Source: Rhizobium sp. NXC24 (lineage in GTDB: Bacteria > Pseudomonadota > Alphaproteobacteria > Rhizobiales > Rhizobiaceae). From it: DNA of 64,000 nucleotides. A program made the position numbers and the translations under genes. This document shows positions 42,636-51,761 of the stretch, in pieces. The stretch covers positions 1,240,001 to 1,304,000 of the forward strand of contig NZ_CP024314.1 in assembly GCF_002944315.1 (NCBI RefSeq). Direction: 5' to 3'. Under the pieces are notes generated by a model that did not search any database, was not told the DNA's origin, and saw nothing but the letters and a program-made list of their open reading frames with translations. The first letter of the stretch is position 1. Every line of letters starts with the position of its first letter.

Positions 42636-43295
42636 ATGGACGGCGTGAACGAGCAGCCGACCTTACGGGAAAAAGCCTATGCTAGCTTTACCCACCATCT
42701 GCTTGCTCGCGATGTGCGGCCGGGCGAATTCGTCTCGCAGCGCAGGCTCGTGGAACTCACAGGCTTGCCGCTTGGCGCCATCCGTGAGCTGATCCCGCGG
42801 CTGGAAGCCGAAGGTTTGATCAAGACGGTGCCGCAGCGCGGGCTCCAAATTGCCCATATCGATCTCAATCTGATCCGCGAGGCGTTTCAGCTACGCATCT
42901 TTCTGGAAAAGGAAGCCGTCGCGCTCTTCACCCATACGGCTTCGGACGAAACGATTGCCAAACTCTTGAAACAGCATCGCGATATCGCCGCCGCCATCCA
43001 GTCTGGCGAAGCCTCGCAGGAGCTTGAGGTCCATGCGCAATCGGTGGATTGGGGCATGCATGACGCCTTCATCGACTCGCTCGGCAACACGATTATTTCG
43101 AACGCCTATCGTGTCAATTCGATCAAGATGCGCCTGATCAGCCAGGATCGTTTCCGCATCAACGGCCATGTCGGGCCGGTCATGAACGAGCACCTGCAAG
43201 TGCTTGAGGCGATCGAAAGACGATCCGCAGAGGATGCCGTCGCATCTCTCGTTTCGCACATCAACGGAGCAAGGGACCGCGCACTGAAGATTTGA
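42636..43295 (+). CDS. GntR-family regulator with FCD domain
   Basis: A 219-residue FadR-subfamily regulator. It has a winged helix-turn-helix (FVSQRRLVELTGLPLGAIRELIPRLEAEGLI), then an all-helical FCD ligand domain with metal-type residues in WGMHDAFIDSLGN and the VGPVMNEHLQVLEAI segment. A purine-rich site precedes the ATG. It sits between the DapA-family gene and the second CUT1 transporter, in the same direction, and likely senses a sugar acid or keto acid of this pathway. Confidence 0.9.
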   Translation: MDGVNEQPTLREKAYASFTHHLLARDVRPGEFVSQRRLVELTGLPLGAIRELIPRLEAEGLIKTVPQRGLQIAHIDLNLIREAFQLRIFLEKEAVALFTHTASDETIAKLLKQHRDIAAAIQSGEASQELEVHAQSVDWGMHDAFIDSLGNTIISNAYRVNSIKMRLISQDRFRINGHVGPVMNEHLQVLEAIERRSAEDAVASLVSHINGARDRALKI

Positions 43296-43345
43296 ATGAA
43301 ACAGGCCGCAAATGAGGAGATTTCGGCCAAAGGAGGAGGAACAGC

Positions 43346-44677
43346 ATGTCATCGTCATTCATCAACCCCACACGCCGCCGCTTCATGGCGGGCACGGCAG
43401 CCTTAGGCGCCGCCAGCATGCTCGGCATGCGCACGGCATCGGCATCGGTGGACTGGAAGCGGTTTTCGGGAACCACGCTGGAAGTCAACCTGGTCAAGAG
43501 CCCGCGCAGCGAAACCATCCTCAAATATCTCAGCGAGTTCGAGGCGCTGACCGGCATCAAGGTGAATGCCGAGGCGACACCCGAGCAGCAGCAGCGCCAG
43601 AAGACGACGATTGAGCTCAGCTCCGGAAAGCCGAGCTTCGACGTCGTTCATCTCAGCTATCACGTGCAGAAGCGGCAGTTCGAAAAGGGCGGCTGGCTCG
43701 CCGACATCAGCGGTTTCCTGAAGGATCCGTCCCTGACGGACCCATCGCTGGTCGAAAGCGATTTTGCCGAGGCAGGCTTGAAGTTCGCCAAGGATTCCAA
43801 TGGCGTCCTGCGCTCCCTGCCCTTCTCGGTGGATTATTGGATTGTCTATTGGAACAAGGCGCTCTTCGAAAAGAAGGGGCTTACCTATCCGCAAACCTTC
43901 GACGACATGGCCAATGCCGCCGAAGCGCTCACGGATAAATCAACCAACACCTACGGCTTCGTCGCCCGCGGTCTCAAGAATGCTAACACGCCGGTCTGGA
44001 CAGCCCTCATGCTCGGCTATGGCATGACGCCGCTTTCGCCTGATGGTAAATTGCGCACGACCTCGCCGGAAGCGGTGGAGGCTGCCAAGCTCTATCAGCG
44101 CCTGATGACCAAGGCGGCACCTCCGGGCGTCTCCGGCTTCAACTGGGCCGAGTCTCAATCCGCGTTCCTGCAGGGCAAGATCGGCATGTGGCTCGACGGC
44201 GTCGGCTTTGCGCCGCCGATCGAAAATCCGGAAAAATCCCGCGTTGTCGGCCAGGTCGGCTATAGCGTCATTCCCAAGGGGCCTTCTGCACAAGCGGCCG
44301 CCACTTTCGGCGACGGTATCGGCGTGACGGCGGCGAGCCAGAAGAAGGAAGCCGCCTATCTCTTCTGCCAATGGGTGATCTCGCATGACATGGGTGCGCG
44401 GCTGCTACAGGCCGGCGCCGGCGTGCCCTTCCGCCAATCCGTCCTCGAGGATCAGAAGGTCCGTGAAGGCGTCAAGATGCCTGGGGCCTGGCTCGATGCC
44501 GTGGTCGGCTCCGGCAAAGTCTCCGCACTCGGCCTGCCGGTTATCATCCCCGTCACCGAGTTCCGCGACATCTACGGCGTGGCGCTCACCAACATGATCG
44601 GCGGTGCGGATCCCGCAAGCGAGCTGAAGAACGCAACCGCGCAGTTCGAGCCGGTGCTGGCCCGAAGCGAGGGGTGA
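43346..44677 (+). CDS. CUT1 sugar ABC transporter substrate-binding protein (second system)
   Basis: The 443-residue family 1 binding protein has a twin-arginine leader (TRRRFMAGTAALGAASMLG, cleavage near ASA). The mature part has TLEVNLVKSPRSETILKYL and a Trp-rich ligand cleft (DYWIVYWNKALF). AAAGGAGGAGG precedes the ATG. It lies 50 bp after the GntR gene. The ligand probably feeds the same pathway as the upstream operon. Confidence 0.9.
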   Translation: MSSSFINPTRRRFMAGTAALGAASMLGMRTASASVDWKRFSGTTLEVNLVKSPRSETILKYLSEFEALTGIKVNAEATPEQQQRQKTTIELSSGKPSFDVVHLSYHVQKRQFEKGGWLADISGFLKDPSLTDPSLVESDFAEAGLKFAKDSNGVLRSLPFSVDYWIVYWNKALFEKKGLTYPQTFDDMANAAEALTDKSTNTYGFVARGLKNANTPVWTALMLGYGMTPLSPDGKLRTTSPEAVEAAKLYQRLMTKAAPPGVSGFNWAESQSAFLQGKIGMWLDGVGFAPPIENPEKSRVVGQVGYSVIPKGPSAQAAATFGDGIGVTAASQKKEAAYLFCQWVISHDMGARLLQAGAGVPFRQSVLEDQKVREGVKMPGAWLDAVVGSGKVSALGLPVIIPVTEFRDIYGVALTNMIGGADPASELKNATAQFEPVLARSEG

Positions 44678-45606
44678 TGGTGTCCGTGCGCATCGAAGAT
44701 ACCACGGCGAGCAGCGTCAAGGAGAAGAGCAAGCCGACAAATCGGCTTGCTCCCAACTATTGGCCCTTCGTCATTCCGGCCCTGGTGGTCATTGCCGCGG
44801 TCATCGTTTTTCCATGGGTCTTTACCTTATGGATGAGCGTGAATAGCTGGACGCTTGGGCAATCCCAAACCTTTGCGGGCTTTGCCAACTACCTTCGCCT
44901 GGCGACCGACGCCCGGTTCTGGGAGGCGCTGTGGCACACGGTTCTCTATACAGGGCTCTCGGTCGTCGCACCGGTTTTCCTGGGCACGCTCGCCGCCCTG
45001 ATCTTCGACGCGCGATTCCCCTTCCGCGGCTTTCTGCGCGGCATTTTCGTCATGCCGATGATGGCGACGCCCGTCGCCATCGCGCTCGTCTGGACCATGA
45101 TGTTTCATCCGCAGCTCGGAGTGCTCAACTATCTTTTGTCCTTCATAGGCATCGGTCCGCAGGAATGGATCTACAATCAATTCAGCGTCATCCCGTCGCT
45201 GGTCGTGGTCGAGACCTGGCAATGGACACCGCTCGTCATGTTGATCGTGCTCGGCGGCCTCGCCGCCGTTCCACGCGAGCCCTATGAAAGCGCCGAGATC
45301 GACGGCGCCAATGCATGGCAGAAGTTCCGTTACCTTACCCTGCCGATGATCGCGCCCTTCCTGATGATCGCCGTGATTATTCGCAGCATCGATGCGATCA
45401 AGAGCTTCGACATCATCTATGCGATGACGCAGGGCGGACCGGGCACGGCCTCCGAGACGATCAACATCTATCTCTACAACACCGCCTTCTCCTACTACGA
45501 CATCGGCTACGGCTCAGCCATGGCGGTCATCTTCTTCATCCTCATCGTCGTGCTCTCCTTCGTCCTGCTGATGGCGAGACAGCGCGCGAACTGGTCGGAT
45601 AGGTAG
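44677..45606 (+). CDS. CUT1 sugar ABC transporter permease (MalF type, second system)
   Basis: The roughly 309-residue permease has a 25-residue polar N-terminus, six helices and an EAA loop (ESAEIDGANAWQKFRYLTLP). The ATG at 44677 overlaps the binding-protein stop (TGATG); GTG at 44674 is an alternative. It pairs with the next permease 8 bp downstream. Confidence 0.9.
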   Translation: MVSVRIEDTTASSVKEKSKPTNRLAPNYWPFVIPALVVIAAVIVFPWVFTLWMSVNSWTLGQSQTFAGFANYLRLATDARFWEALWHTVLYTGLSVVAPVFLGTLAALIFDARFPFRGFLRGIFVMPMMATPVAIALVWTMMFHPQLGVLNYLLSFIGIGPQEWIYNQFSVIPSLVVVETWQWTPLVMLIVLGGLAAVPREPYESAEIDGANAWQKFRYLTLPMIAPFLMIAVIIRSIDAIKSFDIIYAMTQGGPGTASETINIYLYNTAFSYYDIGYGSAMAVIFFILIVVLSFVLLMARQRANWSDR

Positions 45607-45614
45607 GCACTTCG

Positions 45615-46436
45615 ATGAAACGCAAGACGCTCGACCGGATCGGTCTTCTCTTCGTGGCGCTGGTGATGATTTCTCCGGTCGTCCTGTTCTTCCTGTGGAT
45701 GATCTCGCTCTCGTTGAAATACGAAATCGATAACGGCGCCTATCCGCCGATCTTCATTCCCGAGCGCTTCGCCTGGTCGAACTATGTCAAGGTATTCGAG
45801 GAGAACAACTTCTTCCTCTATTTCTGGAACTCCATTCTGGTGACCGGATCCGCGACATTGCTCGCGCTCCTGATCGGCGTTCCAGCCGGCTACGGCATCG
45901 CACGCCTCAAGGCGGAGAAGTCGGCGATCGTCATCATGATCGCGCGAATGACGCCCGGCCTTTCCTTCCTCATTCCGCTGTTTCTGCTCTTCCAATGGCT
46001 GAACCTTTTGGGAACGCTTTGGCCGCAGATCATCATACATCTGGTCGTGACAGTGCCGATCGTCGTCTGGATCATGATTGGCTATTTCGAGACGACGCCG
46101 ATGGAGCTCGAGGAAGCGGCCGCCATCGACGGCGCAACGCCATGGCAGATCTTCCGACTGGTGGCACTGCCGATCGCCAAGCCGGGGATCGTCGTTGCCT
46201 TAATCCTCTCGGTCATCTTCTCATGGAACAATTTCGTCTTCGGCATCGTACTCGCTAGCCGCGAGACACGCACCTTGCCGGTCGCCGTCTACAACATGCT
46301 ATCGTTTGAGCAGGTGAGCTGGGGGCCGCTTGCGGCCGCAGCACTGATCGTGACGCTGCCGGTGCTCGTTCTGACGATATTTGCCCAGAAGCAGATCGTT
46401 GCCGGCCTGACCGCGGGCGCCGTGAAGGGCGGTTGA
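45615..46436 (+). CDS. CUT1 sugar ABC transporter permease (MalG type, second system)
   Basis: The 273-residue permease has six helices and an EAA loop (EEAAAIDGATPWQIFRLVALP); the C-terminus QIVAGLTAGAVKGG is typical of the class. Last gene of the operon. No ATP-binding gene follows, so an ATPase encoded elsewhere (MsmX/UgpC-like) must energise it. Confidence 0.9.
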   Translation: MKRKTLDRIGLLFVALVMISPVVLFFLWMISLSLKYEIDNGAYPPIFIPERFAWSNYVKVFEENNFFLYFWNSILVTGSATLLALLIGVPAGYGIARLKAEKSAIVIMIARMTPGLSFLIPLFLLFQWLNLLGTLWPQIIIHLVVTVPIVVWIMIGYFETTPMELEEAAAIDGATPWQIFRLVALPIAKPGIVVALILSVIFSWNNFVFGIVLASRETRTLPVAVYNMLSFEQVSWGPLAAAALIVTLPVLVLTIFAQKQIVAGLTAGAVKGG

Positions 46437-46564
46437 TCGCAAAGCCCTCTTTCGCCGCGCCGGTCGGAAGTCGCCGATCGGCGAATGTCTTCCAATACGC
46501 ATGATGAAGCTCAGATTAACGTAACCGTCAGCTTTCGTTCACGCCGCCGGGACTATCTTTGAAC

Positions 46565-46585
46565 CAACGTCACAAAGCGACGTTG
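46565..46585. other. Inverted repeat in the 5' region of the His-rich exported protein gene
   Basis: CAACGTC and GACGTTG separated by 7 bases, 32 bp before the ATG. It could be an operator or a leader hairpin. Confidence 0.35.
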
Positions 46586-46616
46586 TCGGATAGTAAGATG
46601 TAACCGGAGGAAACTC

Positions 46617-46859
46617 ATGCGTCAGTTGTTCATCTCGTCTGCAATCGCCCTTGCTTCGCTTGCAGCCACAAGCCTTCCATCCCAAGCCGCTTCGGTAGAA
46701 ATTACAACGGGGGACGGTCCCTACTACCATCATCGCCCTCACTACCAAGAGCGCGACGACTGGTACTATCGCCACCACCATCGGCACTGCTTTACCAAGG
46801 TGGTAAAGGAATGGCACCATGGGCACAGGGTTGTCACGGAAGAGCGGATCTGCCGCTAA
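46617..46859 (+). CDS. Small exported His/Tyr-rich protein, 80 aa
   Basis: Signal peptide of about 24 residues (MRQLFISSAIALASLAATS, cleavage SQA-A), then a short mature protein with YYHHRPHY and YYRHHHRH clusters and two Cys (CFTKVV, ICR) that may form a disulfide. The His clusters could bind a metal such as Zn, Cu or Ni; this is inference. GGAGGAAA precedes the ATG. Single-gene unit followed by a hairpin terminator. Similar short exported proteins are common in Rhizobiales but have no known role. Confidence 0.75.
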   Translation: MRQLFISSAIALASLAATSLPSQAASVEITTGDGPYYHHRPHYQERDDWYYRHHHRHCFTKVVKEWHHGHRVVTEERICR

Positions 46860-46872
46860 TCGCCTTTGTGCC

Positions 46873-46893
46873 GGCCCGGCCTCGTGCCGGGCC
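46873..46893 (+). terminator. Hairpin after the His-rich protein gene
   Basis: GGCCCGGC and GCCGGGCC with a 5-base loop, 13 bp past the stop. No clear T run, so termination may be weak or Rho-assisted. Confidence 0.5.
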
Positions 46894-47038
46894 CATGTAA
46901 ACTTGGATCGGCTTTATTCCAGCGAACTTGTTTATCCAGTCAGCGGACATATTCGCGTAATCGATTTTGCGTCGTTGAAGTTCACCTTAATTGCTATTAT
47001 ATTGGCATTTATGTTCCTAATAGACGATAACTGCTAAA

Positions 47039-47338
47039 ATGTTCGCATTTAACATGAGATCCCCCTCGGAAGTGATCAGGGGACTCTCAGAAAGAGTCAA
47101 GCGACGACGGATTGATGTCGGTCTCACCCAAAGGGACCTGGCCGCACGGGCGGGTATCTCGTATGGGTCTCTCAGGCTGTTCGAGGAAACGGGAAAGATT
47201 TCGCTCGAAGCCCTTGTGAAGGTTGCGTTTATCCTTGAGTGCGAAGCCGAATTCGAGCAATTGTTTCCGCCTCGGCCGCTGAAGACAATCGACGATGTCG
47301 TCGACCGTCCTGTTAGGCAGAGGGTGCGTCGGAAATGA
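47039..47338 (+). CDS. hipB: HipB-type antitoxin (helix-turn-helix)
   Basis: A 99-residue XRE-like DNA-binding protein (LTQRDLAARAGISYGSLRLFEETGKISLEAL) whose stop overlaps the ATG of a HipA-type kinase (ATGA). In HipBA systems the antitoxin binds the operon promoter and the toxin. The first ATG is used; a second at 47054 would remove five residues. Confidence 0.82.
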   Translation: MFAFNMRSPSEVIRGLSERVKRRRIDVGLTQRDLAARAGISYGSLRLFEETGKISLEALVKVAFILECEAEFEQLFPPRPLKTIDDVVDRPVRQRVRRK

Positions 47339-48591
47339 AGTTCAAGCCCATCCGAAAAATGAGCGTCATCCTCGACCAGGAGGGAAGCCAGAGGACTCTG
47401 GGGACCCTCGCATGGAGTAGCACCGAACGCCGGGCATATTTTGAGTACGCGGCAGAATTTCTCGCTGCACCTTTGCCGGTGTCCCCCTTCAACGTGAAAA
47501 CAAATCCGGGCTTAATCGCAGCACCGCGCGATCCGTTTGACGGACTGCATGGACTATTTAACGACAGTCTGCCTGACGGATGGGGCCGGCTTCTGCTTGA
47601 TCGCCGTCTTCAAAAGGCCGGCATCGATTATCACCTGCTGACCCCTCTGGATCGCCTCTCTGCGGTTGGAAAGACCGGAATGGGAGCATTGGCATACATT
47701 CCCGAACTATCCGACGGCGAAAGGAGGCTCGCCGAAGACATCGATTTGGACTGGTTCGTCGACCAGGTCAATCTTGTCCAAGCTGAGATGGATGTTGCCG
47801 ATATCGACACTCTGCAGGGCGCGCAGGGTGGCTCCGCGGGTGCTCGCCCAAAAATCATGATAGGGTTCAATCAGGCCGAGAATACGTTCGTTCTGGACTA
47901 TGGGCAGGACATGGAACCTGGTTTCGAACGATGGATGGTAAAGGCACGCAGCGCTGCCGACCCGGTCGAAGTTGGCGCTGAGGAAAAAGCCTATGCTTTG
48001 ATGGCCGAGACCGCGGGATTGGAGATGACCGACACGCGGATATTCGACACTAAAAAGGGCAATCGTCTCTTCGCCACGAAACGCTTCGACCGCACACCTG
48101 TCGGCCGATTGCACATGCATACCGCCAGTGGCGTCTTAAACGCCAGCCATCGCGAGGCTTCGTTGAGCTACGAACAGCTTCATAAGCTGACGTTTATGAT
48201 GACGCGCGACAGTTCCGAAGTGCTGCGGATGTTTCGAAACATGGTCTTCAACGTCTATGCTCGGAACCGCGACGACCACGGTAAGAACCACGCCTTCCTG
48301 ATGAAAGCAGACGGAAGATGGGCACTCTCTCCTGCTTACGATCTTACCTTCTCTTCAGGACCCGGAGGAGAACACAGCGCGGATATCGCGGGTGAAGGGA
48401 GAAACCCAGGTATGCAACACCTGCTAACCATTTCCAGGGGAGCGTCGATCCCCGATCGAGACGCGAAGGATATCATTGAGCAGGTTCGAACGGCGATAGG
48501 CCGCTGGCCACAGTTTGCTCAAAAGGTGGAACTGTCCAAGTCCCGAACAACCGAACTTGATCGAATCCTGAACGACACAAAACAAGCTTAG
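47335..48591 (+). CDS. hipA: HipA-type serine/threonine kinase toxin
   Basis: A 418-residue protein with the N-terminal HipA subdomain (NDSLPDGWGRLLLDRRL), QGGSAGARPK (164-173, the Ser-loop region), the catalytic NRDDHGKNH (311-319) and the metal-binding SPAYDLTFS (332-340). HipA kinases phosphorylate glutamyl-tRNA synthetase or other targets and cause dormancy; HipB counters this. All key residues are present, so the kinase should be active. The pair is an isolated islet between transporter operons. Confidence 0.9.
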   Translation: MKFKPIRKMSVILDQEGSQRTLGTLAWSSTERRAYFEYAAEFLAAPLPVSPFNVKTNPGLIAAPRDPFDGLHGLFNDSLPDGWGRLLLDRRLQKAGIDYHLLTPLDRLSAVGKTGMGALAYIPELSDGERRLAEDIDLDWFVDQVNLVQAEMDVADIDTLQGAQGGSAGARPKIMIGFNQAENTFVLDYGQDMEPGFERWMVKARSAADPVEVGAEEKAYALMAETAGLEMTDTRIFDTKKGNRLFATKRFDRTPVGRLHMHTASGVLNASHREASLSYEQLHKLTFMMTRDSSEVLRMFRNMVFNVYARNRDDHGKNHAFLMKADGRWALSPAYDLTFSSGPGGEHSADIAGEGRNPGMQHLLTISRGASIPDRDAKDIIEQVRTAIGRWPQFAQKVELSKSRTTELDRILNDTKQA

Positions 48592-48932
48592 ATACTACGC
48601 CGACATAATGATATGACATCGTGGTTTCCAGCGCACCGTCGGTAACAATCGTCGGCTCGCTCTCATGGCGATCAGCTCCTCCCCTTCCGCTCGACAATTG
48701 CGAATCACCATGGCCGATTACTTTCAAAGTAATGGCTTAGTTCATTCCCGACTTTGTATTCTGCTCCGCCGGCTCGGATTCGCGACCGGATTCACTTGAC
48801 ATCTCCCGCTACCTCCGGCTGGCTTTTAAGTATCAAAATGAACGCAGGATGCGAAGCATTTTGATGTTGACTGAGGAGGTCAGCAAATCAAGCCGACCTG
48901 TCAACCAACCGGACCAAGGGAGGAGTTTTCAC
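48592..48932. other. Intergenic region, about 340 bp, with one strong inverted repeat
   Basis: ATCAAAATG (48832-48840) and CATTTTGAT (48857-48865) form a perfect 9-bp inverted repeat with 16 bases between, about 70 bp before the CUT2 binding-protein start. A TTGACA lies at 48796 but without a well-spaced -10. No gene is supported here. Confidence 0.45.
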
Positions 48933-49877
48933 ATGCTAAGGAAAGCTATTACCTTACTCGCGGCGATCTTCATTGCCGCAGGAGCGGGTTTCATTTCGAC
49001 AGCCTATGCGCAGGGCAAAACCTATTATTGGATATCGCACGGCTCTCCGGCGGATCCTGTGTGGACTTATTTTCTAGCCGGGGCCAAGCTCTGGGCCGAA
49101 GACACCGGCAACAAGGTCAACACATCGTTCCACAACGGTGATGTTCCGGCGCAACAGGAGGCCGTGAGGGCTGCAATTTCGGCGGGGGCTGCCGGGATCG
49201 TGACCACCAGCCCGGATCCGGGCAGCCTCGTCCAAGTCGTGAAGGAAGCCAATGCCGCCAAGATCCCGATCATCAACTTCAACACGCCCGATCCCCAGGC
49301 GAGCTTCAACGCCTATGTCGGGGGTGACAACAAGAGCTTCGGCCATAACTGGGCGCAATATCTGGTCGACAAGAAGCTAGTGAAATCCGGTGACTTCGTC
49401 TGGATGCCGGTGGAGGTTCCCGGTGCGACTTATGGCGTGCAGGAAGAAGAGGGAATAGCCAGCGTCTTCAAGCCACTAAATATTACGTGGGAAATCACAG
49501 ACTCCACATTGGACCAGGCTGAAATCATTACCCGCATGTCCGATTATCTCACCGCCAATCGCTCGAAGATCAAGGCGATCATCGGGCTTGGCGACCTCGT
49601 CACCGGGAGCATCAAGCGCGTATTTGATCAGGTCGGCGTAAAGCCGGGCGAAATTCCCGTCGTCGGCTGGGGCAACTCGCCCGATACGACGCAGGAAGTC
49701 CTGACGGGTTACGTGAATGCCGCTCAGTGGCAGGACCCGCAAGCAACCAGCTACATGGCTCTATCAATCGCAGCCATGGCAGCCAGCAAGATCCCGCCCG
49801 GCTTTAACATCATTACCGGCGCTCTTTATGAAAAGGACAAAGCCGAGATCTACGACAAAATTCTCTCGGGCAAGTAA
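48933..49877 (+). CDS. CUT2 sugar ABC transporter substrate-binding protein (second system)
   Basis: The 314-residue family 4 binding protein has a Sec signal peptide (MLRKAITLLAAIFIAAGAG, cleavage near AYA-Q). The mature part begins KTYYWISHGSPADPVWTYFLAGAKLWAED and has TTSPDPGS and PIINFNTPD lining the ligand site. GGGAGGAG precedes the ATG at 48933. It heads an SBP-permease-ATPase operon like rhizobial frcBCA; the ligand is unknown. Confidence 0.9.
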   Translation: MLRKAITLLAAIFIAAGAGFISTAYAQGKTYYWISHGSPADPVWTYFLAGAKLWAEDTGNKVNTSFHNGDVPAQQEAVRAAISAGAAGIVTTSPDPGSLVQVVKEANAAKIPIINFNTPDPQASFNAYVGGDNKSFGHNWAQYLVDKKLVKSGDFVWMPVEVPGATYGVQEEEGIASVFKPLNITWEITDSTLDQAEIITRMSDYLTANRSKIKAIIGLGDLVTGSIKRVFDQVGVKPGEIPVVGWGNSPDTTQEVLTGYVNAAQWQDPQATSYMALSIAAMAASKIPPGFNIITGALYEKDKAEIYDKILSGK

Positions 49878-49947
49878 CGTCGTCGAAAGTCGTACCGGCT
49901 GCGCCATCCGGTTCAAACCGGGTGGCCACCCCAATCGGTGAGCGCCC

Positions 49948-50931
49948 ATGCAACATTCCTTTGTTCAACGCTTCGTTTCGAAACCCGAATTCGGCCCGCT
50001 GGTGCTGCTGGTGCTTGAGCTTGTGGTCTTCTGGTCCTTCAATTCGGACTTTCTCTCGCTTCCAAACATCAGCAACACGCTCTCGTTTACCGTCGAACTC
50101 GGGCTGATCGCGTTGGCAATGACCTTGCTGATGACCGCAGGGGAATTCGATTTGTCGGTGGGATCGGTGTTCGGCTTCTCCGCCGTTTTAATGTGGACGG
50201 TGTTCAACGGCAATCTGATGCCGCTTGGCGCCGCCTTCCTCGTCACACTCGCACTCAGCCTCTTCATTGGCTTTGTTAACGGGTGGTTCGTCACGAAGTT
50301 GAACATCCCGTCCTTTCTGGTGACGCTCGGTATGCTCCTAGTGGTGCGCGGCACTGCCCTTTACGTCACCGACGGCTTTCCCCAACATACCTGGACCGCC
50401 GGAAACAACTGGTTCGCCAACCTCTTGGCTGGCAGTTTCTTCATCGGCAGCTTCCGCATGTACATGTCGGTGCTGTGGTTCGCGCTTGCGGCATTCGCCG
50501 CCCACTTTGTTCTCACTCAAACGAAAATCGGCAATTGGATACAGGCGTCCGGCGGCAATCCGAATGCGGCGCGTGCCCGCGGCGTCAATGTCAGCCGAAC
50601 CAAGATCTATTTGTTCATGACGTCTTCGGCCATGGCCTCGCTTGCAGGGGTGATCAGCTCGATCCGCACGTCGGCGGCAAATCCAAATAGCGGAACGGGC
50701 TATGAGCTCGAGGTGATCGCAATGGTCGTCATCGGCGGAACGGTGCTGACGGGTGGGCGGGGGACCATCATCGGAACAGTGCTTGGCATCTTCATTCTGC
50801 GCATCATGCGAAACGGCATCGTGATGGTGGGGGTGCCCGGGCTTGCCTACAATATCTTCATCGGAGCAATCATCCTCGGCATGATGGCGCTTCATTCCTG
50901 GCTTGAACGCCGACATAGCGCGGGAGTGTAG
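49948..50931 (+). CDS. CUT2 sugar ABC transporter permease (second system)
   Basis: The 327-residue RbsC-type permease has about nine hydrophobic segments, GEFDLSVGSVFGFSA near residue 66, the KLNIPSFLVTLGMLLVVRG segment and IAMVVIGGTVLTGGRGTIIGT near residue 257. It is 70 bp after the binding-protein gene and 3 bp before the ATPase gene. Confidence 0.9.
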   Translation: MQHSFVQRFVSKPEFGPLVLLVLELVVFWSFNSDFLSLPNISNTLSFTVELGLIALAMTLLMTAGEFDLSVGSVFGFSAVLMWTVFNGNLMPLGAAFLVTLALSLFIGFVNGWFVTKLNIPSFLVTLGMLLVVRGTALYVTDGFPQHTWTAGNNWFANLLAGSFFIGSFRMYMSVLWFALAAFAAHFVLTQTKIGNWIQASGGNPNAARARGVNVSRTKIYLFMTSSAMASLAGVISSIRTSAANPNSGTGYELEVIAMVVIGGTVLTGGRGTIIGTVLGIFILRIMRNGIVMVGVPGLAYNIFIGAIILGMMALHSWLERRHSAGV

Positions 50932-50934
50932 ACG

Positions 50935-51702
50935 ATGGCCGAAGACCTCGTTCGGATGGAGAAAATCAACAAGTTCTACGGCCGCATCCATGCGCTTCGC
51001 GACGTCAGCCTTTCCGTCAAAACGCACGAAGTCGTGGGCTTGCTCGGCGACAATGGCGCGGGAAAATCAACCCTGATCAAGGTTTTATCCGGCGCTGTAC
51101 CGCTGACAAGCGGGGAAATCATAATCAAAGGGAAAAAGGTCGAACTCAAAAACACAGCCGAGGCGATTGCGCATGGAATCGAAACGATTTTTCAAGATTC
51201 CGCTCTCGTTCCGCAGCTATCGATCGCCCGAAATCTCTTTCTTGGGCGGGAGCCCATCAAGGGAAGCCGCTTTTTTGGCCGATTGGACCAATCCGCAATG
51301 AATGCGTCCGCTCGAGACTTGTTGAAGCGGGTCGGAATTACCAAGGATATTCCGCCGGAGACCGCAATCTCCGCGCTATCGGGGGGCGAACGCCAGGCGG
51401 TCGCAATCGCCCGCGCCATGCAGTTTGATAGCGATCTGATCATCCTGGATGAGCCGACCAACAATCTGGGCGTTGCCGAAACGCAAGGGGTTCTCCGTTT
51501 CGTTCGCGAAGCGCGCGATACCGGACACTCCTGCATCTTCATCGCCCACAATATCCACCATGTGTTTCAGGTGGTCGACCGCATCATCGTGATGCGTGGC
51601 GGAAGGGTTGTCGCAGACGACATAGATCCAAAACTGACGACAATCGCCCAGGTCGAAAGGATCATCACCGGCGAGGAAATGCTCAACGCCATTACCAGCT
51701 GA
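50935..51702 (+). CDS. CUT2 sugar ABC transporter ATP-binding protein (single-domain, second system)
   Basis: The 255-residue ATPase has Walker A GDNGAGKST, signature LSGGERQAVAIARAM, Walker B LIILDEPTNNLG and SHNI-like AHNI switch. Like the ATPase at 23035 it has one ABC domain, so it should work as a homodimer. Last gene of the operon; a perfect 9-bp hairpin follows. Confidence 0.92.
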   Translation: MAEDLVRMEKINKFYGRIHALRDVSLSVKTHEVVGLLGDNGAGKSTLIKVLSGAVPLTSGEIIIKGKKVELKNTAEAIAHGIETIFQDSALVPQLSIARNLFLGREPIKGSRFFGRLDQSAMNASARDLLKRVGITKDIPPETAISALSGGERQAVAIARAMQFDSDLIILDEPTNNLGVAETQGVLRFVREARDTGHSCIFIAHNIHHVFQVVDRIIVMRGGRVVADDIDPKLTTIAQVERIITGEEMLNAITS

Positions 51703-51726
51703 TTGTGTTTCGACGGTGCCAAGCCT

Positions 51727-51751
51727 CCTGATGCCTTGCTGCGGCATCAGG
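51727..51751. terminator. Hairpin between convergent ATPase and XRE genes
   Basis: CCTGATGCC (51727-51735) and GGCATCAGG (51743-51751) with a 7-base loop. It is placed to serve both converging genes; no clear T run. Confidence 0.5.
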
Positions 51752-51761
51752 ACATGCACCA

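Noticed and set aside
46471..46484. TCGCCGATCGGCGA palindrome after the second CUT1 operon
   Set aside because: A perfect palindrome, but without loop, T run or promoter context it supports neither a terminator nor an operator call.
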